In this document: positions 25,987 through 34,460 of the stretch, piece after piece | Layout: each line of letters starts with the position of its first letter | How positions within the stretch are numbered: the stretch's first letter is position 1 | NCBI GenBank assembly: GCA_947564305.1 | Contig: CANOBT010000043.1 | Span: 1 to 36,805, forward strand | DNA length: 36,805 nucleotides | Reading direction: 5' to 3' | Source of the DNA: an uncultured Lachnospiraceae bacterium | Lineage (GTDB): Bacteria; Bacillota_A; Clostridia; Lachnospirales; Lachnospiraceae | The notes under the pieces: generated by a model | Seen by the model: only the letters and a program-made list of their open reading frames with translations | What the model was told of the DNA's origin: nothing | Databases searched by the model: none | Translations under genes and position numbers: made by a program

Positions 25987-26617
25987 GGGGCTAAAGGGGG
26001 CAGGAAAAAGCACAATTTTTGAGCTGGTATTGCCTGTGCTGAAACGATATGGATACAAGGTACAAGGAATCTGTCCGACAAAAAGTACCTGTCATTGCCC
26101 AAATAAATCTGCTTGTCGTTGCCGTAGTTTAGAGAGAGTGTTTAATAAATGGCCGTTTCTTGACAGATGCCGGTTTTTACAGCAATTCCTTTATGCACAT
26201 CGTTATAGCCATGTGGCAGAGAGCCTTGACTGGGATGTGGATATATTTTTAGGCGACAGGAGTTTGATTACCAGTTATGCATGTTTGTGGAGTGATTCAA
26301 AAATACGGAATTATTTTTGGGTTTTATTGACAAATCAATTGGAAACAAAAATTCCTGTTCCGGATTATGTCATATATTTTGATGTGCCGTATGAAGAACT
26401 CCAGAGAAGATTGGAAGAACGCGGAGGATGTAAAAATGTAGATAGCAGTTATGAACGTTCTATTGCCATGAAAAGGGCTTATGATATATTTAGAACACAA
26501 AAGGGTATTATAAAACGTATAGAAAATACAAAATGGTATGTTGTAGATGCAGAGAAAAAGAGAGAGCAGGTGTGCAGGGAAGTATTATATATAGTAAAGC
26601 AGATAATGAGCGTTTGA
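25958..26617 (+). CDS. Thymidylate-kinase-like nucleotide kinase
   Basis: A 219-residue P-loop kinase. FEGLKGAGKST (9-19) is the Walker A motif in the thymidylate kinase form. GDRSLITSYAC matches the DR(Y/S) motif, and RRLEERGG lies in the lid region. PDYVIYFDVPYEELQRRL is the standard TMK strand and helix. An insertion with TCHCPNKSACRC (about 44-55) adds five closely spaced Cys/His residues, which could bind zinc and is not usual in housekeeping TMK. The start lies 29 bp inside the MoaA-like gene, implying coupling. It likely phosphorylates a nucleoside monophosphate or an analogue made by the neighbouring radical SAM enzymes. That substrate is inference. Confidence 0.82.
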   Translation: MKKPIYICFEGLKGAGKSTIFELVLPVLKRYGYKVQGICPTKSTCHCPNKSACRCRSLERVFNKWPFLDRCRFLQQFLYAHRYSHVAESLDWDVDIFLGDRSLITSYACLWSDSKIRNYFWVLLTNQLETKIPVPDYVIYFDVPYEELQRRLEERGGCKNVDSSYERSIAMKRAYDIFRTQKGIIKRIENTKWYVVDAEKKREQVCREVLYIVKQIMSV

Positions 26618-26656
26618 GATTTAATAAAACATATTAGGAAAGAAGAGGTAAAGGAC

Positions 26657-27163
26657 ATGACAACGAAGATAACATTGGAAGGTAAACAGAAAATTGAAGC
26701 TAATATTCAAAAACTGATGGAGGAATTAAAAGTATTACGGGAGGAAAAAGTGGTTGCGTATAATATGACAGGCGATACATGGCATGATAATCCTTATTTT
26801 AATAAACTGGAACAGGATGAACGTTCTTTAAATACCAAGATCAATGAGGCTATGGAAATTTTAAAAAATGCAGAAATAGTGAACAGCAAAAGTAGAAATA
26901 CTGAAAAAATAGAAATAGGTTCTATTGTAAAATGCATATGTACTTATTCGGATGGGGAGGAAATTGAGATTTTGGAAATTGTAGGACATGGAGAGTCAGA
27001 TATAGATAGTGGAAAAATACATTATGAATCTTTGGTGGCTCAGAATATTTTAGGACATAATCTGAATGATACGATAACATTTGATACACCGGGCGGGACA
27101 GTTCAATATAAAATCGCAAAATTTTATTCGAGTTGGGAGGAAGTGGAGCAGGATAGGGAGTAA
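26657..27163 (+). CDS. GreA/GreB-like transcript cleavage factor homologue
   Basis: A 168-residue protein with the Gre layout: an N-terminal helical hairpin (1-80) and a C-terminal FKBP-like beta domain (IEIGSIVKCICTYSDGEEIE, then LNDTITFDTPGGTVQYKI). The tip of the coiled coil reads GDTWHDNPYF (39-48), with Asp40 and Asp44 in the place of the catalytic acidic pair of the GreA loop (GDLSENAEY). The chemistry may therefore be kept even though the sequence differs. A dedicated GreA in an accessory operon suggests action on stalled RNA polymerase, for example when an altered nucleotide is incorporated. That explanation is inference. GAGG lies 9-10 nt upstream of the ATG. Confidence 0.82.
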   Translation: MTTKITLEGKQKIEANIQKLMEELKVLREEKVVAYNMTGDTWHDNPYFNKLEQDERSLNTKINEAMEILKNAEIVNSKSRNTEKIEIGSIVKCICTYSDGEEIEILEIVGHGESDIDSGKIHYESLVAQNILGHNLNDTITFDTPGGTVQYKIAKFYSSWEEVEQDRE

Positions 27164-27169
27164 CAGAAA

Positions 27170-27760
27170 ATGATGCATGAAAAAACAAGGCCAAAGATTA
27201 TCTTTTTCGCAGGGCCACACTGCAGTGGTAAAAGCAGTATCCTGAAAAGTTTGTATAAGAATCATTTTCTGACAGAATGGGGACCTGAGATTGGAAAAGA
27301 GTTATTTTATCAACGCTGTTTTGATACAGAAGTACAGGATGAGGCTTTTGAATATGAGGTTAGTGAAAGGGAGGTCAAGCGGGATATTGGATATGCAAAA
27401 AAACAGGGGATTATAGGAATTGAAACATGGCATCCGGGAAATCTTGCATATGCAATGGTCAGAAATCCTTCTATGGTTTCTGAATTGATCCATAAGATGA
27501 AAGAATCGCCATTACTTTCGGGAGCTTATGGAATTCGTTTTTGTGTTTCGCGTGAATCAATTTTAGAGAGAACAAAAACTTTTCAAGAGAATAAATATTG
27601 GGCTGCAGATTTTTATAAAAAAATTGATGATAATCTGGATGAAAGCATAATACGTTTAGGATTGGAAAGGAGAAGCATAACCATAAACTCGGACAGGCCG
27701 TTTGAGGATGTTCTTTTAGATGTTAAGCGGGCAATTGACAGTTGTTTGACAAAAAGATAA
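27170..27760 (+). CDS. P-loop kinase/NTPase, AAA_18-like
   Basis: A 196-residue protein starting with IIFFAGPHCSGKSSILKSLY. The Walker A motif GPHCSGKSS (15-23) is of the nucleoside or small-molecule kinase type. GIIGIETWHPGNLAYAMV is the region with an acidic residue near the phosphoacceptor, and DRPFEDVLLDVKRAID closes the fold. It belongs to the broad deoxynucleoside/adenylate-like kinase superfamily, but no named family is recognised. It starts 6 bp after the GreA-like gene. With the TMK-like gene it provides two candidate sequential phosphorylations (mono- to di- or triphosphate), a speculative reading. ATG at 27173 is an equally possible start. Confidence 0.75.
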   Translation: MMHEKTRPKIIFFAGPHCSGKSSILKSLYKNHFLTEWGPEIGKELFYQRCFDTEVQDEAFEYEVSEREVKRDIGYAKKQGIIGIETWHPGNLAYAMVRNPSMVSELIHKMKESPLLSGAYGIRFCVSRESILERTKTFQENKYWAADFYKKIDDNLDESIIRLGLERRSITINSDRPFEDVLLDVKRAIDSCLTKR

Positions 27761-27796
27761 TGAGAGTTTTTAGAATTATTTACGGGGAATAACATT

Positions 27797-29821
27797 ATGA
27801 AAACAAGAATTTTACATGTTTCAGATTTTCATCTCGGCTGTAAATCAGGGATAAAAAGTACAATTGATGATAAGGAACACATATTAAAAGATAAAAAAGA
27901 ATATCCAATTGCAGATTTTTTTGAGATTATAAAAGATTTTGAAGTTCCATGTGACTATATGATTTTCAGCGGCGATATTATACATTGGGGTGATGTTAAA
28001 CAATTTGATCCATTCGTTCGGATGCTTTTTGGAATGATAACAGGACCTGATGAAAAAATGTTTCCTAAAAAAGATCACATAGTATTTGTTCCGGGAAATC
28101 ATGATACTGCTAAAGAAGATAAATGGAAATTATTCAATGATATGAGAGGAGAATTTGTAATTCCATGGTTTGAGACAGCAATGAAAAAAAATAATATGAT
28201 CAGGGAAATTGGAACCAAAATAGAAAGAATGGAATGTAAAGGATATTTTTTTGATCCAATTCTGCCGTTTACTATAGATTTTGAGAGACGTATTATTATC
28301 TATGCACTTAATTCAGCAAGTTTATGTAATGAGGAAATCAATGGAAAGAAAATTGATTGCCCTCGGATTACTGAAGAAGAACTAATGATATTTAAAGTAT
28401 CAGCGGAGAAGATGAGAAAAAAAATCGGTGTGGATTTTGAAAAGTATCTTTTTATTGCTGTTCTTCATCATCAAATTACTACTTTACCTACATTTGAAGA
28501 GATAAAATCTTATGAAATTATAAGCAATGCGGGAGAGATTAAAAAGATACTATGTGAACAGGGAGTTAAACTTGTATTACATGGACATAAGCACTGGCCG
28601 GAAATATATATTGACACAGCAATCTCAGGCGGGGGAGCATTAACTGTTATTTCTGGTGGATCTATATGTCAGGAGCCAAACAGGAAGGAACAAAAAGCAG
28701 GATTTTTCGTAATAGAATTTGACAGTGATATGCCAAATCAAATTGACGTAAAATACTGTCCTATCATAGAATATGTTTCAGAAAAGGACAGTTTTATAGA
28801 TGAGGGTTATATAAAATTGCCAAATAAAAATATTAAATATTATAAAAAAAGAAATGTGTATAAGATAGATAAGCTTTACAAGAAAATCGAAAAAATAATG
28901 TTAAATACTTTGATTATAAAGGAAGAACGGTGCGGATGGAATAAGTATATTAATTCTGATAACAATAAAATTGGTTTCTTTGGGACGGCAATTGGTATTG
29001 GCATTTTATCTTTGATCGGGTGTAATAATCATAAATACATATTGAATTATGAAAAATTGAAAAACACTTTGCAGAATTCTCTAAAAAAAGATGGAGGATA
29101 TAATCATTCAGGATGCAAAGAAGACATTAGCTCAATTGAAGGGACATGTTGGGCAATCAGAGCGTTTAAAGCGATGCATATGTGGAGGGAATATAAAGAA
29201 GGTATCAACGCATTACTGAATATGGTGAATGATCTGGACTGTAAAAATATATTTGAATTATCATTAATTCTGACTATTCTAACAGAGCATATGGAGACGT
29301 TTGAACAATGCGAAATGAGTAGTGCAATTCAAAAAATTTATCAATGTTTGATATCTGAATACATGATAAGTGAAGATGAAAAAAAGGATTTTGGAAATAT
29401 TTTGTATGCAGCACATGCAATATTGGCTTGTAACAAATACGCAAAATATGTAGGAGATGAAAAAAATATAAAGAAGAAAAACAAATATGTGGTTAATTGG
29501 ATTTATAATCAGATAATTCAGAAAGATGTGTCTGATATAATAGGATTTACCCGTTCTGATACTGTTAAAAATGGGAATGACAGTTTTGAATATTCTCATT
29601 ATGCGCCTCCCTGGCTTCTGTGCGCATTGTTGGAGTCGGGTTATGATCCAGCTGATTCTTGTGTTATAAAATTAGTGAAATGCATTTTGTTATATGAAGA
29701 TAAAACAACGGGCCTGTTCAGATCAGGGAAACAGTATAATCAGGGTTTTTCTGTCTGGGAGACGTATGATTCTATATTTGCTCTACAGGCGTATTTGAAT
29801 AATATAATGTTTTTTGAGTGA
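27797..29821 (+). CDS. Calcineurin-like phosphoesterase with terpenoid-cyclase-like tail
   Basis: A 674-residue protein. The N-terminal 320 residues form a metallophosphoesterase: HVSDFHLG (Asp10, His12), FSGDIIHWGD (Asp60), VPGNHDT (Asn101, His102), VLHHQ and LHGHKHW (His264, His266). All five metal-binding blocks are intact. From about 360 to the end the sequence changes to helical repeats with GTAIGIGILSLIG, LKKDGGYNHSG, EGTCWAIRAFKAM and FSVWETYDSIFALQAYLN. These resemble the alpha/alpha barrel of squalene cyclase/prenyltransferase-like proteins, but without a DxDD or QW set that I can confirm. The gene is strikingly AT-rich against its neighbours. It could degrade a nucleotide signal or cut nucleic acid. 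ACGGGGA is the ribosome site. Confidence 0.82.
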   Translation: MKTRILHVSDFHLGCKSGIKSTIDDKEHILKDKKEYPIADFFEIIKDFEVPCDYMIFSGDIIHWGDVKQFDPFVRMLFGMITGPDEKMFPKKDHIVFVPGNHDTAKEDKWKLFNDMRGEFVIPWFETAMKKNNMIREIGTKIERMECKGYFFDPILPFTIDFERRIIIYALNSASLCNEEINGKKIDCPRITEEELMIFKVSAEKMRKKIGVDFEKYLFIAVLHHQITTLPTFEEIKSYEIISNAGEIKKILCEQGVKLVLHGHKHWPEIYIDTAISGGGALTVISGGSICQEPNRKEQKAGFFVIEFDSDMPNQIDVKYCPIIEYVSEKDSFIDEGYIKLPNKNIKYYKKRNVYKIDKLYKKIEKIMLNTLIIKEERCGWNKYINSDNNKIGFFGTAIGIGILSLIGCNNHKYILNYEKLKNTLQNSLKKDGGYNHSGCKEDISSIEGTCWAIRAFKAMHMWREYKEGINALLNMVNDLDCKNIFELSLILTILTEHMETFEQCEMSSAIQKIYQCLISEYMISEDEKKDFGNILYAAHAILACNKYAKYVGDEKNIKKKNKYVVNWIYNQIIQKDVSDIIGFTRSDTVKNGNDSFEYSHYAPPWLLCALLESGYDPADSCVIKLVKCILLYEDKTTGLFRSGKQYNQGFSVWETYDSIFALQAYLNNIMFFE

Positions 29822-29826
29822 AATGC

Positions 29827-30009
29827 ATGTTAAAAGATAAGTGCGAAAGAAACGGTGACAGGAGTATCATATTCCCCTATCCAGAAGCATATGTTGAATT
29901 AAGGGGCAATATTTCTGTTTCTATGGACAAGATCACAGGAAAAGCAGGGAGAAAAAGAACAATCAGAAACAATTGCCAGTACGGAAAGAGATTTGATGAT
30001 GGAAAATAG
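29827..30009 (+). CDS. Possible 60-residue protein before the second HD-GHKL gene
   Basis: An open frame begins at ATG 29827 just after the phosphoesterase stop (a GTG at 29818 is an alternative) and ends by overlapping the next start by 11 bp. The protein is basic and has no recognised motif. The spacing fits the coupled organisation of this operon, yet the ribosome site is poor and composition is not convincing. It could equally be an untranslated spacer of about 175 bp. Confidence 0.3.
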   Translation: MLKDKCERNGDRSIIFPYPEAYVELRGNISVSMDKITGKAGRKRTIRNNCQYGKRFDDGK

Positions 30010-33000
30010 AGATGGCATGTATGGGAGAAATGATTTATTGGAAACGGGCTATACGGTTGAATATCATTTGAAAACGTATGCGGAATCGGAAAACGCGACG
30101 GAACGGCATAAGGTTCTCTGGTATGCATGGAATCAGAACAAGCGGTGGATTGCACAGCTGCTGGAGTGGACGCTTTCTTCCTTCCCGACGTACAGCTACC
30201 ATAATTCAACGCATGCGGATACAGTGCTTCATAATATTGAAAGGCTCCTGGGGGAAAGCCGGATACAACAACTGTCAGCATCCGATTGCTTCGTGTTGCT
30301 GCACGCAGCGTATATGCATGACATAGGAATGAGTATATCTGCATCGGAACGGGAAAACATGATGCAGGACGAAAAATTTCGAGATCTGGTAGAGTATCTG
30401 GAAAAAGAAGGCGATCTCGATATGAAAAAGGCGGCGGAAAGCGTCCTGCAGACACAATATACTACATACAGGGAACATACAAGCAGAGAGCGCGGAAAAA
30501 AATTAAAGGATCTTTTTCACCAGAAGCTGGATGTATATTATGGACTGAGTCAGATCATGGCGGAATACCAGAGGAGGCAGCATGCTGAGAAAGTAAAGAA
30601 AAGAATGCATCAGTGGACGACAGAGGCGGAAAAGCTGGGGAACGGTTTTTCTGTATCGGGTATTCCTTTGAGAATCTTTCTGCGTATTGCGGACTGCGCA
30701 TCCATTCACACAGCGAATGGGATTGAACCGGTTCTAGAACTGCCCATGGAAGACAGCGGATACGTTCTTGACATGATCCATCCAAGATTTGTAGCGGTAA
30801 TGCTGCAGCTGGGGGATGCGCTCGATATGGACAACGACAGATTTAATCCGTTTATCTCGCAGTTTGCAGGAAATTTTCCGAGAACATCCAGTTTACATTT
30901 TAAAAAACATCAGTCTATACGTCAGCTGAAGATTACACCTGAAGTAATACAGATTCAGGCGGACTGCGATTCGCAGGACGTACTGCGTCTGGTTCGAATG
31001 GAGTGTGAAAGTCTGGAAGAGATATTAAAGAATTCCAGCTATCACTGGGCAGAGATTGCTCCTCCGGGTCTTTCTGGATGTCTGCCGGTTTTAAACCGGA
31101 GTCTGATCCTGCTGGATGGCCAGAAAGTGCCTGCAGAGCTGGTAAAAGCACAGTTTAATATCTCTCAGGTGCGTGCATTCCGTCTGTTGGAAGGGGCGAA
31201 TGTATATGGAGGCAAATTTGTCTTTCTGCGGGAAGTGATTCAAAATGCGATTGATGCAAGTAAACTTCAGTGCTGGGAGGATTATATATACCGTTGTAAG
31301 CTGAAAGAACGCAAGATTATGCAGGACGATTACGAGGTGGTCGAGTATGGTCTGAATGCAAGCGAGAGAGAAGTCCTGTCTGAGGTGGATGTATGGGATT
31401 ATCCGGTGGAGCTTTATTTTGAGATTGGAGTCCGCGTCAGAAAAAAGGATGAGAGGATTGCTTTCGTTCCCGTCGAAAAGGCAGAGGAGGAGGAAAAAGA
31501 GAAGGGCGAATATGGCGTTCTGTTTACAGTCAGGGATCATGGAACAGGGATTTCCAAGGAAGATCTGATAAAAATTTCAGATGTCGGCAGCAGTTATGAA
31601 GAAAAGCGTCATTTCATTGACCGAATGCCGGACTGGCTGAAGCCTACCGGGCAGTTTGGAATTGGACTGCAGTCGGCATTTCTGGTCGTCGATACCGTAG
31701 TCGCCCGCACTTATACAAGGAGCGGCGAAAAGTATGAGATTACATTTAATAAGGTGTCAAATGGCAGCGGCGGCTATATAAATGTAAAACCGCTTCTTTC
31801 GGATGATTATGTAACGTTTGGGACCACTTTTGAAATATTTCTGAGCAATAAGTATAAACGTCCCCATGCGGACTGTCGGGAAGCATGGGATACAGAAAGC
31901 GAAAATGCAGACCGGTTTGCGAAAGATTATGAAAAAAACCGTCCCGTGCGTCATGCGCAGGAGATGCTGGCTCAGATGCTTCTGTATATTGATCAGATGC
32001 TGGGCGAAAATTTGTTTCCGATCTATGCGAAAATCAGGGGGAATGGTTATGATAAAAAGCACTATGAATTTATAAAAAGCTCTGTCAGCCGACTGGTTCT
32101 GGAAGCGGATGTGGAGGAAAAACCATTAGAATTTGACAAAGATCGGCATATCAGCTGGCTGTTTAAAGGAATTCGGTTTAAAGACGCCGTTTTCTGCGAG
32201 GAGAGCAACAGCAAACGGCTGCTGATCGTTAATATTAAAGACGGAATTGGTGCACTGGACTGTGACAATGCAAAGCTGTATATATGGAACAATGTTCATG
32301 GAGTGCTGGCCAGGTTTGGCGGCAGGAGGATGCTTTCCCAGTACTCTTCCGCCTCTCTTCCATCAGGTTTTCAGGAACAGAATGCGGATAATAAAAGGAA
32401 AACAAAAATATATTTAAAAGGTATCTATGTGCAGAGCCATTGCATGTATCAGGACAATGAACTGCTGGAAGTCATTGATATAAAAGGGGGTAAAATTGGA
32501 AAATCGCATATTACAATCAACCGGAGCGAGTTTACAAAGGAAGGCCTGATTTACCTTGAAAACGAGATATATCCGGCAATTATTTCATCTGCAAAAGCAA
32601 CTCTGACAGAGCTGAATGAACGGGCTGTGGTGGAGGAAGAAAGATGGGGGAGTGGTCAGTATAAAGCTTTTGACAGAAAAATAATGGATTCCATTGCCGA
32701 AAAAGCGGAAAGGTGTATGAAATATACATCGGGGGATTTTATACTGTTAAAAAGAGATCTGGAGGAAACATTGTTGTCCGCAGTGGGGCTGTCATACTTT
32801 CTGCGCGTTCTGGGAAAAGAGAAGAGGCTGTTCTGTGAAAAACGAAACGGAAAAATGGAAATCTGTAAGTGGGATGAACTTCTGAATCAGATCGTAGTTT
32901 TCAGACGGACAGGAAAAGTGTATGAGATGAATGGTATTGTGCGGGAAATTGTATCGCACCCGAATCAGAGATTTGACGAATATATTGACTGCGGCATGCT

Positions 33001-34456
33001 GCACAAGATGGAGGCATATCATTATGGAGAGCTGAAACGTACAGGGCTGGACAGTGACAAGAGCATTATGGATTATGCATCCATGCTGCTGGAAACAAGA
33101 AAGATGGCGATCATCTCCATACGTCATAATAAGTATGCAAAATGGTTTTATATTCCAATTATTATTTCTGAAACAGAGAAGAATTCAGACGGAAAAACTG
33201 CGGAAGAAAAGGATGCGTATGAAATATTTGAAAAACATACGCAGACAGCGGAGGAGGAGAAGGAACTGCTGGAAAAAATGGAACACTGGGCGGATGAGAT
33301 ACTGGATCTGTTTCAGGAACTTGTGACGGTGCAGAAACTTCATGAGGAATATGGAGTGGAATCGGATATTCAATATACACTGAATTATATGCTGAATAAT
33401 ATACCGACAGTTGCGCTTTATGCAAATAACAGTGAAGACGGAAACGTACGTATTAATGTTTTGTCGGCGAAAAGGGGCGGAGGCGTATTCTATAACAAAA
33501 ACATGAGGAGGCTCATATTGAAGAAAGCTGACAGCCTCTATAAAAAATATCATGCAAAGCGTTTTGTCACGCCGGTTTGGAGGAGCTATGAATGTATGGC
33601 TTTACAGGAGGTTCCCAGCAGCGTCAGCGTGGTAAACGCGGCCTGCATAGCGAAACAGCAGATCAACAGGATGCTGCTGCCGGTTCCTGGAGAAAACATG
33701 AATCAGTTGCTGAACCTGAAAGAACAGGAATTTTTTAAAGATATTAAAAGGCAGAAGGAAAAATGTGAGAGGCTGAAGGAAGCATGTGATCAGAGACTCT
33801 CGCTTTATGTAAAATTCCAAAATGTAATTCAGGGAGTGATACGTGACAATAAGAAAATATTTAGTGACAGTGTAGAGATGTTTGTGTATCATTATCTGGA
33901 TCGGGAAAGGGTTTTTGAAAATGAAGTGGATTATTCAGATGAAAGGCTGCTGATAGAAGGATATAATACGGAATTAAATCAGTATGTTAAGGATAAATTA
34001 AGAAAACTGAGGAAGAAAGACCAAAACAAGGAAGAGAAAATACTGGATGTTGAGCAGAAGATGCCGGAAATCGACGAGTTCCAGATAGTATTGTTGAAAG
34101 AATTTTTCGACGGCGTAGATGTGAACCGAGAAGGAGAAATATGCTGGAACTGGTTAATGCAGGTGATTGATTATATTGAAAAATACCGGAAATTTAATCT
34201 GCATGAATATCTTGCTCAAAATCCGGATATGGAGAAATTTAAGCAGACGTTATGGGAGAAAAAAGGTGAAGATGCAAAGAAGAATATGATAAGCTATATA
34301 CAAAAGCATGCCTACGAGGAATTGTCAGAAAAACAGATTATGAACTGTTATGAAAAGATGCTGGATGACATGATGGAGTGCGTAGTTGAAAATGAGACAA
34401 AAGAAAATAATGAAAGATACTTTATGATTGAGGCATTAATCTTGGATGAGGAATGA
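29999..34456 (+). CDS. Large HD-domain plus GHKL (Hsp90-like) ATPase, 1485 aa
   Basis: A paralogue of the protein at 13603-16974 in the same order. HD-type residues are YHNSTHAD (His68, His72), YMHDIGM (His107-Asp108) and QLGDALDMDNDRF (Asp273). GHKL motifs are EVIQNAIDA (Glu412, Asn416), DHGTGI (513-518) and PTGQFGIGLQSA (549-560). Between N box and DxGxG it has about 30 residues more than the paralogue, and the C-terminal half is about 350 residues longer, with charged coiled-coil-like stretches near 1080-1120 and 1230-1330. The acid and glycine residues needed for ATP binding are intact. Start: ATG at 29996 or 29999, or a TTG at 29993; AAAGAG lies upstream. Composition is more GC-rich than the phosphoesterase gene before it. 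It overlaps or abuts the ImmA/IrrE-like gene, suggesting a functional unit with the two genes that follow. Confidence 0.85.
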   Translation: MENRDGMYGRNDLLETGYTVEYHLKTYAESENATERHKVLWYAWNQNKRWIAQLLEWTLSSFPTYSYHNSTHADTVLHNIERLLGESRIQQLSASDCFVLLHAAYMHDIGMSISASERENMMQDEKFRDLVEYLEKEGDLDMKKAAESVLQTQYTTYREHTSRERGKKLKDLFHQKLDVYYGLSQIMAEYQRRQHAEKVKKRMHQWTTEAEKLGNGFSVSGIPLRIFLRIADCASIHTANGIEPVLELPMEDSGYVLDMIHPRFVAVMLQLGDALDMDNDRFNPFISQFAGNFPRTSSLHFKKHQSIRQLKITPEVIQIQADCDSQDVLRLVRMECESLEEILKNSSYHWAEIAPPGLSGCLPVLNRSLILLDGQKVPAELVKAQFNISQVRAFRLLEGANVYGGKFVFLREVIQNAIDASKLQCWEDYIYRCKLKERKIMQDDYEVVEYGLNASEREVLSEVDVWDYPVELYFEIGVRVRKKDERIAFVPVEKAEEEEKEKGEYGVLFTVRDHGTGISKEDLIKISDVGSSYEEKRHFIDRMPDWLKPTGQFGIGLQSAFLVVDTVVARTYTRSGEKYEITFNKVSNGSGGYINVKPLLSDDYVTFGTTFEIFLSNKYKRPHADCREAWDTESENADRFAKDYEKNRPVRHAQEMLAQMLLYIDQMLGENLFPIYAKIRGNGYDKKHYEFIKSSVSRLVLEADVEEKPLEFDKDRHISWLFKGIRFKDAVFCEESNSKRLLIVNIKDGIGALDCDNAKLYIWNNVHGVLARFGGRRMLSQYSSASLPSGFQEQNADNKRKTKIYLKGIYVQSHCMYQDNELLEVIDIKGGKIGKSHITINRSEFTKEGLIYLENEIYPAIISSAKATLTELNERAVVEEERWGSGQYKAFDRKIMDSIAEKAERCMKYTSGDFILLKRDLEETLLSAVGLSYFLRVLGKEKRLFCEKRNGKMEICKWDELLNQIVVFRRTGKVYEMNGIVREIVSHPNQRFDEYIDCGMLHKMEAYHYGELKRTGLDSDKSIMDYASMLLETRKMAIISIRHNKYAKWFYIPIIISETEKNSDGKTAEEKDAYEIFEKHTQTAEEEKELLEKMEHWADEILDLFQELVTVQKLHEEYGVESDIQYTLNYMLNNIPTVALYANNSEDGNVRINVLSAKRGGGVFYNKNMRRLILKKADSLYKKYHAKRFVTPVWRSYECMALQEVPSSVSVVNAACIAKQQINRMLLPVPGENMNQLLNLKEQEFFKDIKRQKEKCERLKEACDQRLSLYVKFQNVIQGVIRDNKKIFSDSVEMFVYHYLDRERVFENEVDYSDERLLIEGYNTELNQYVKDKLRKLRKKDQNKEEKILDVEQKMPEIDEFQIVLLKEFFDGVDVNREGEICWNWLMQVIDYIEKYRKFNLHEYLAQNPDMEKFKQTLWEKKGEDAKKNMISYIQKHAYEELSEKQIMNCYEKMLDDMMECVVENETKENNERYFMIEALILDEE

Positions 34457-34460
34457 AAAA

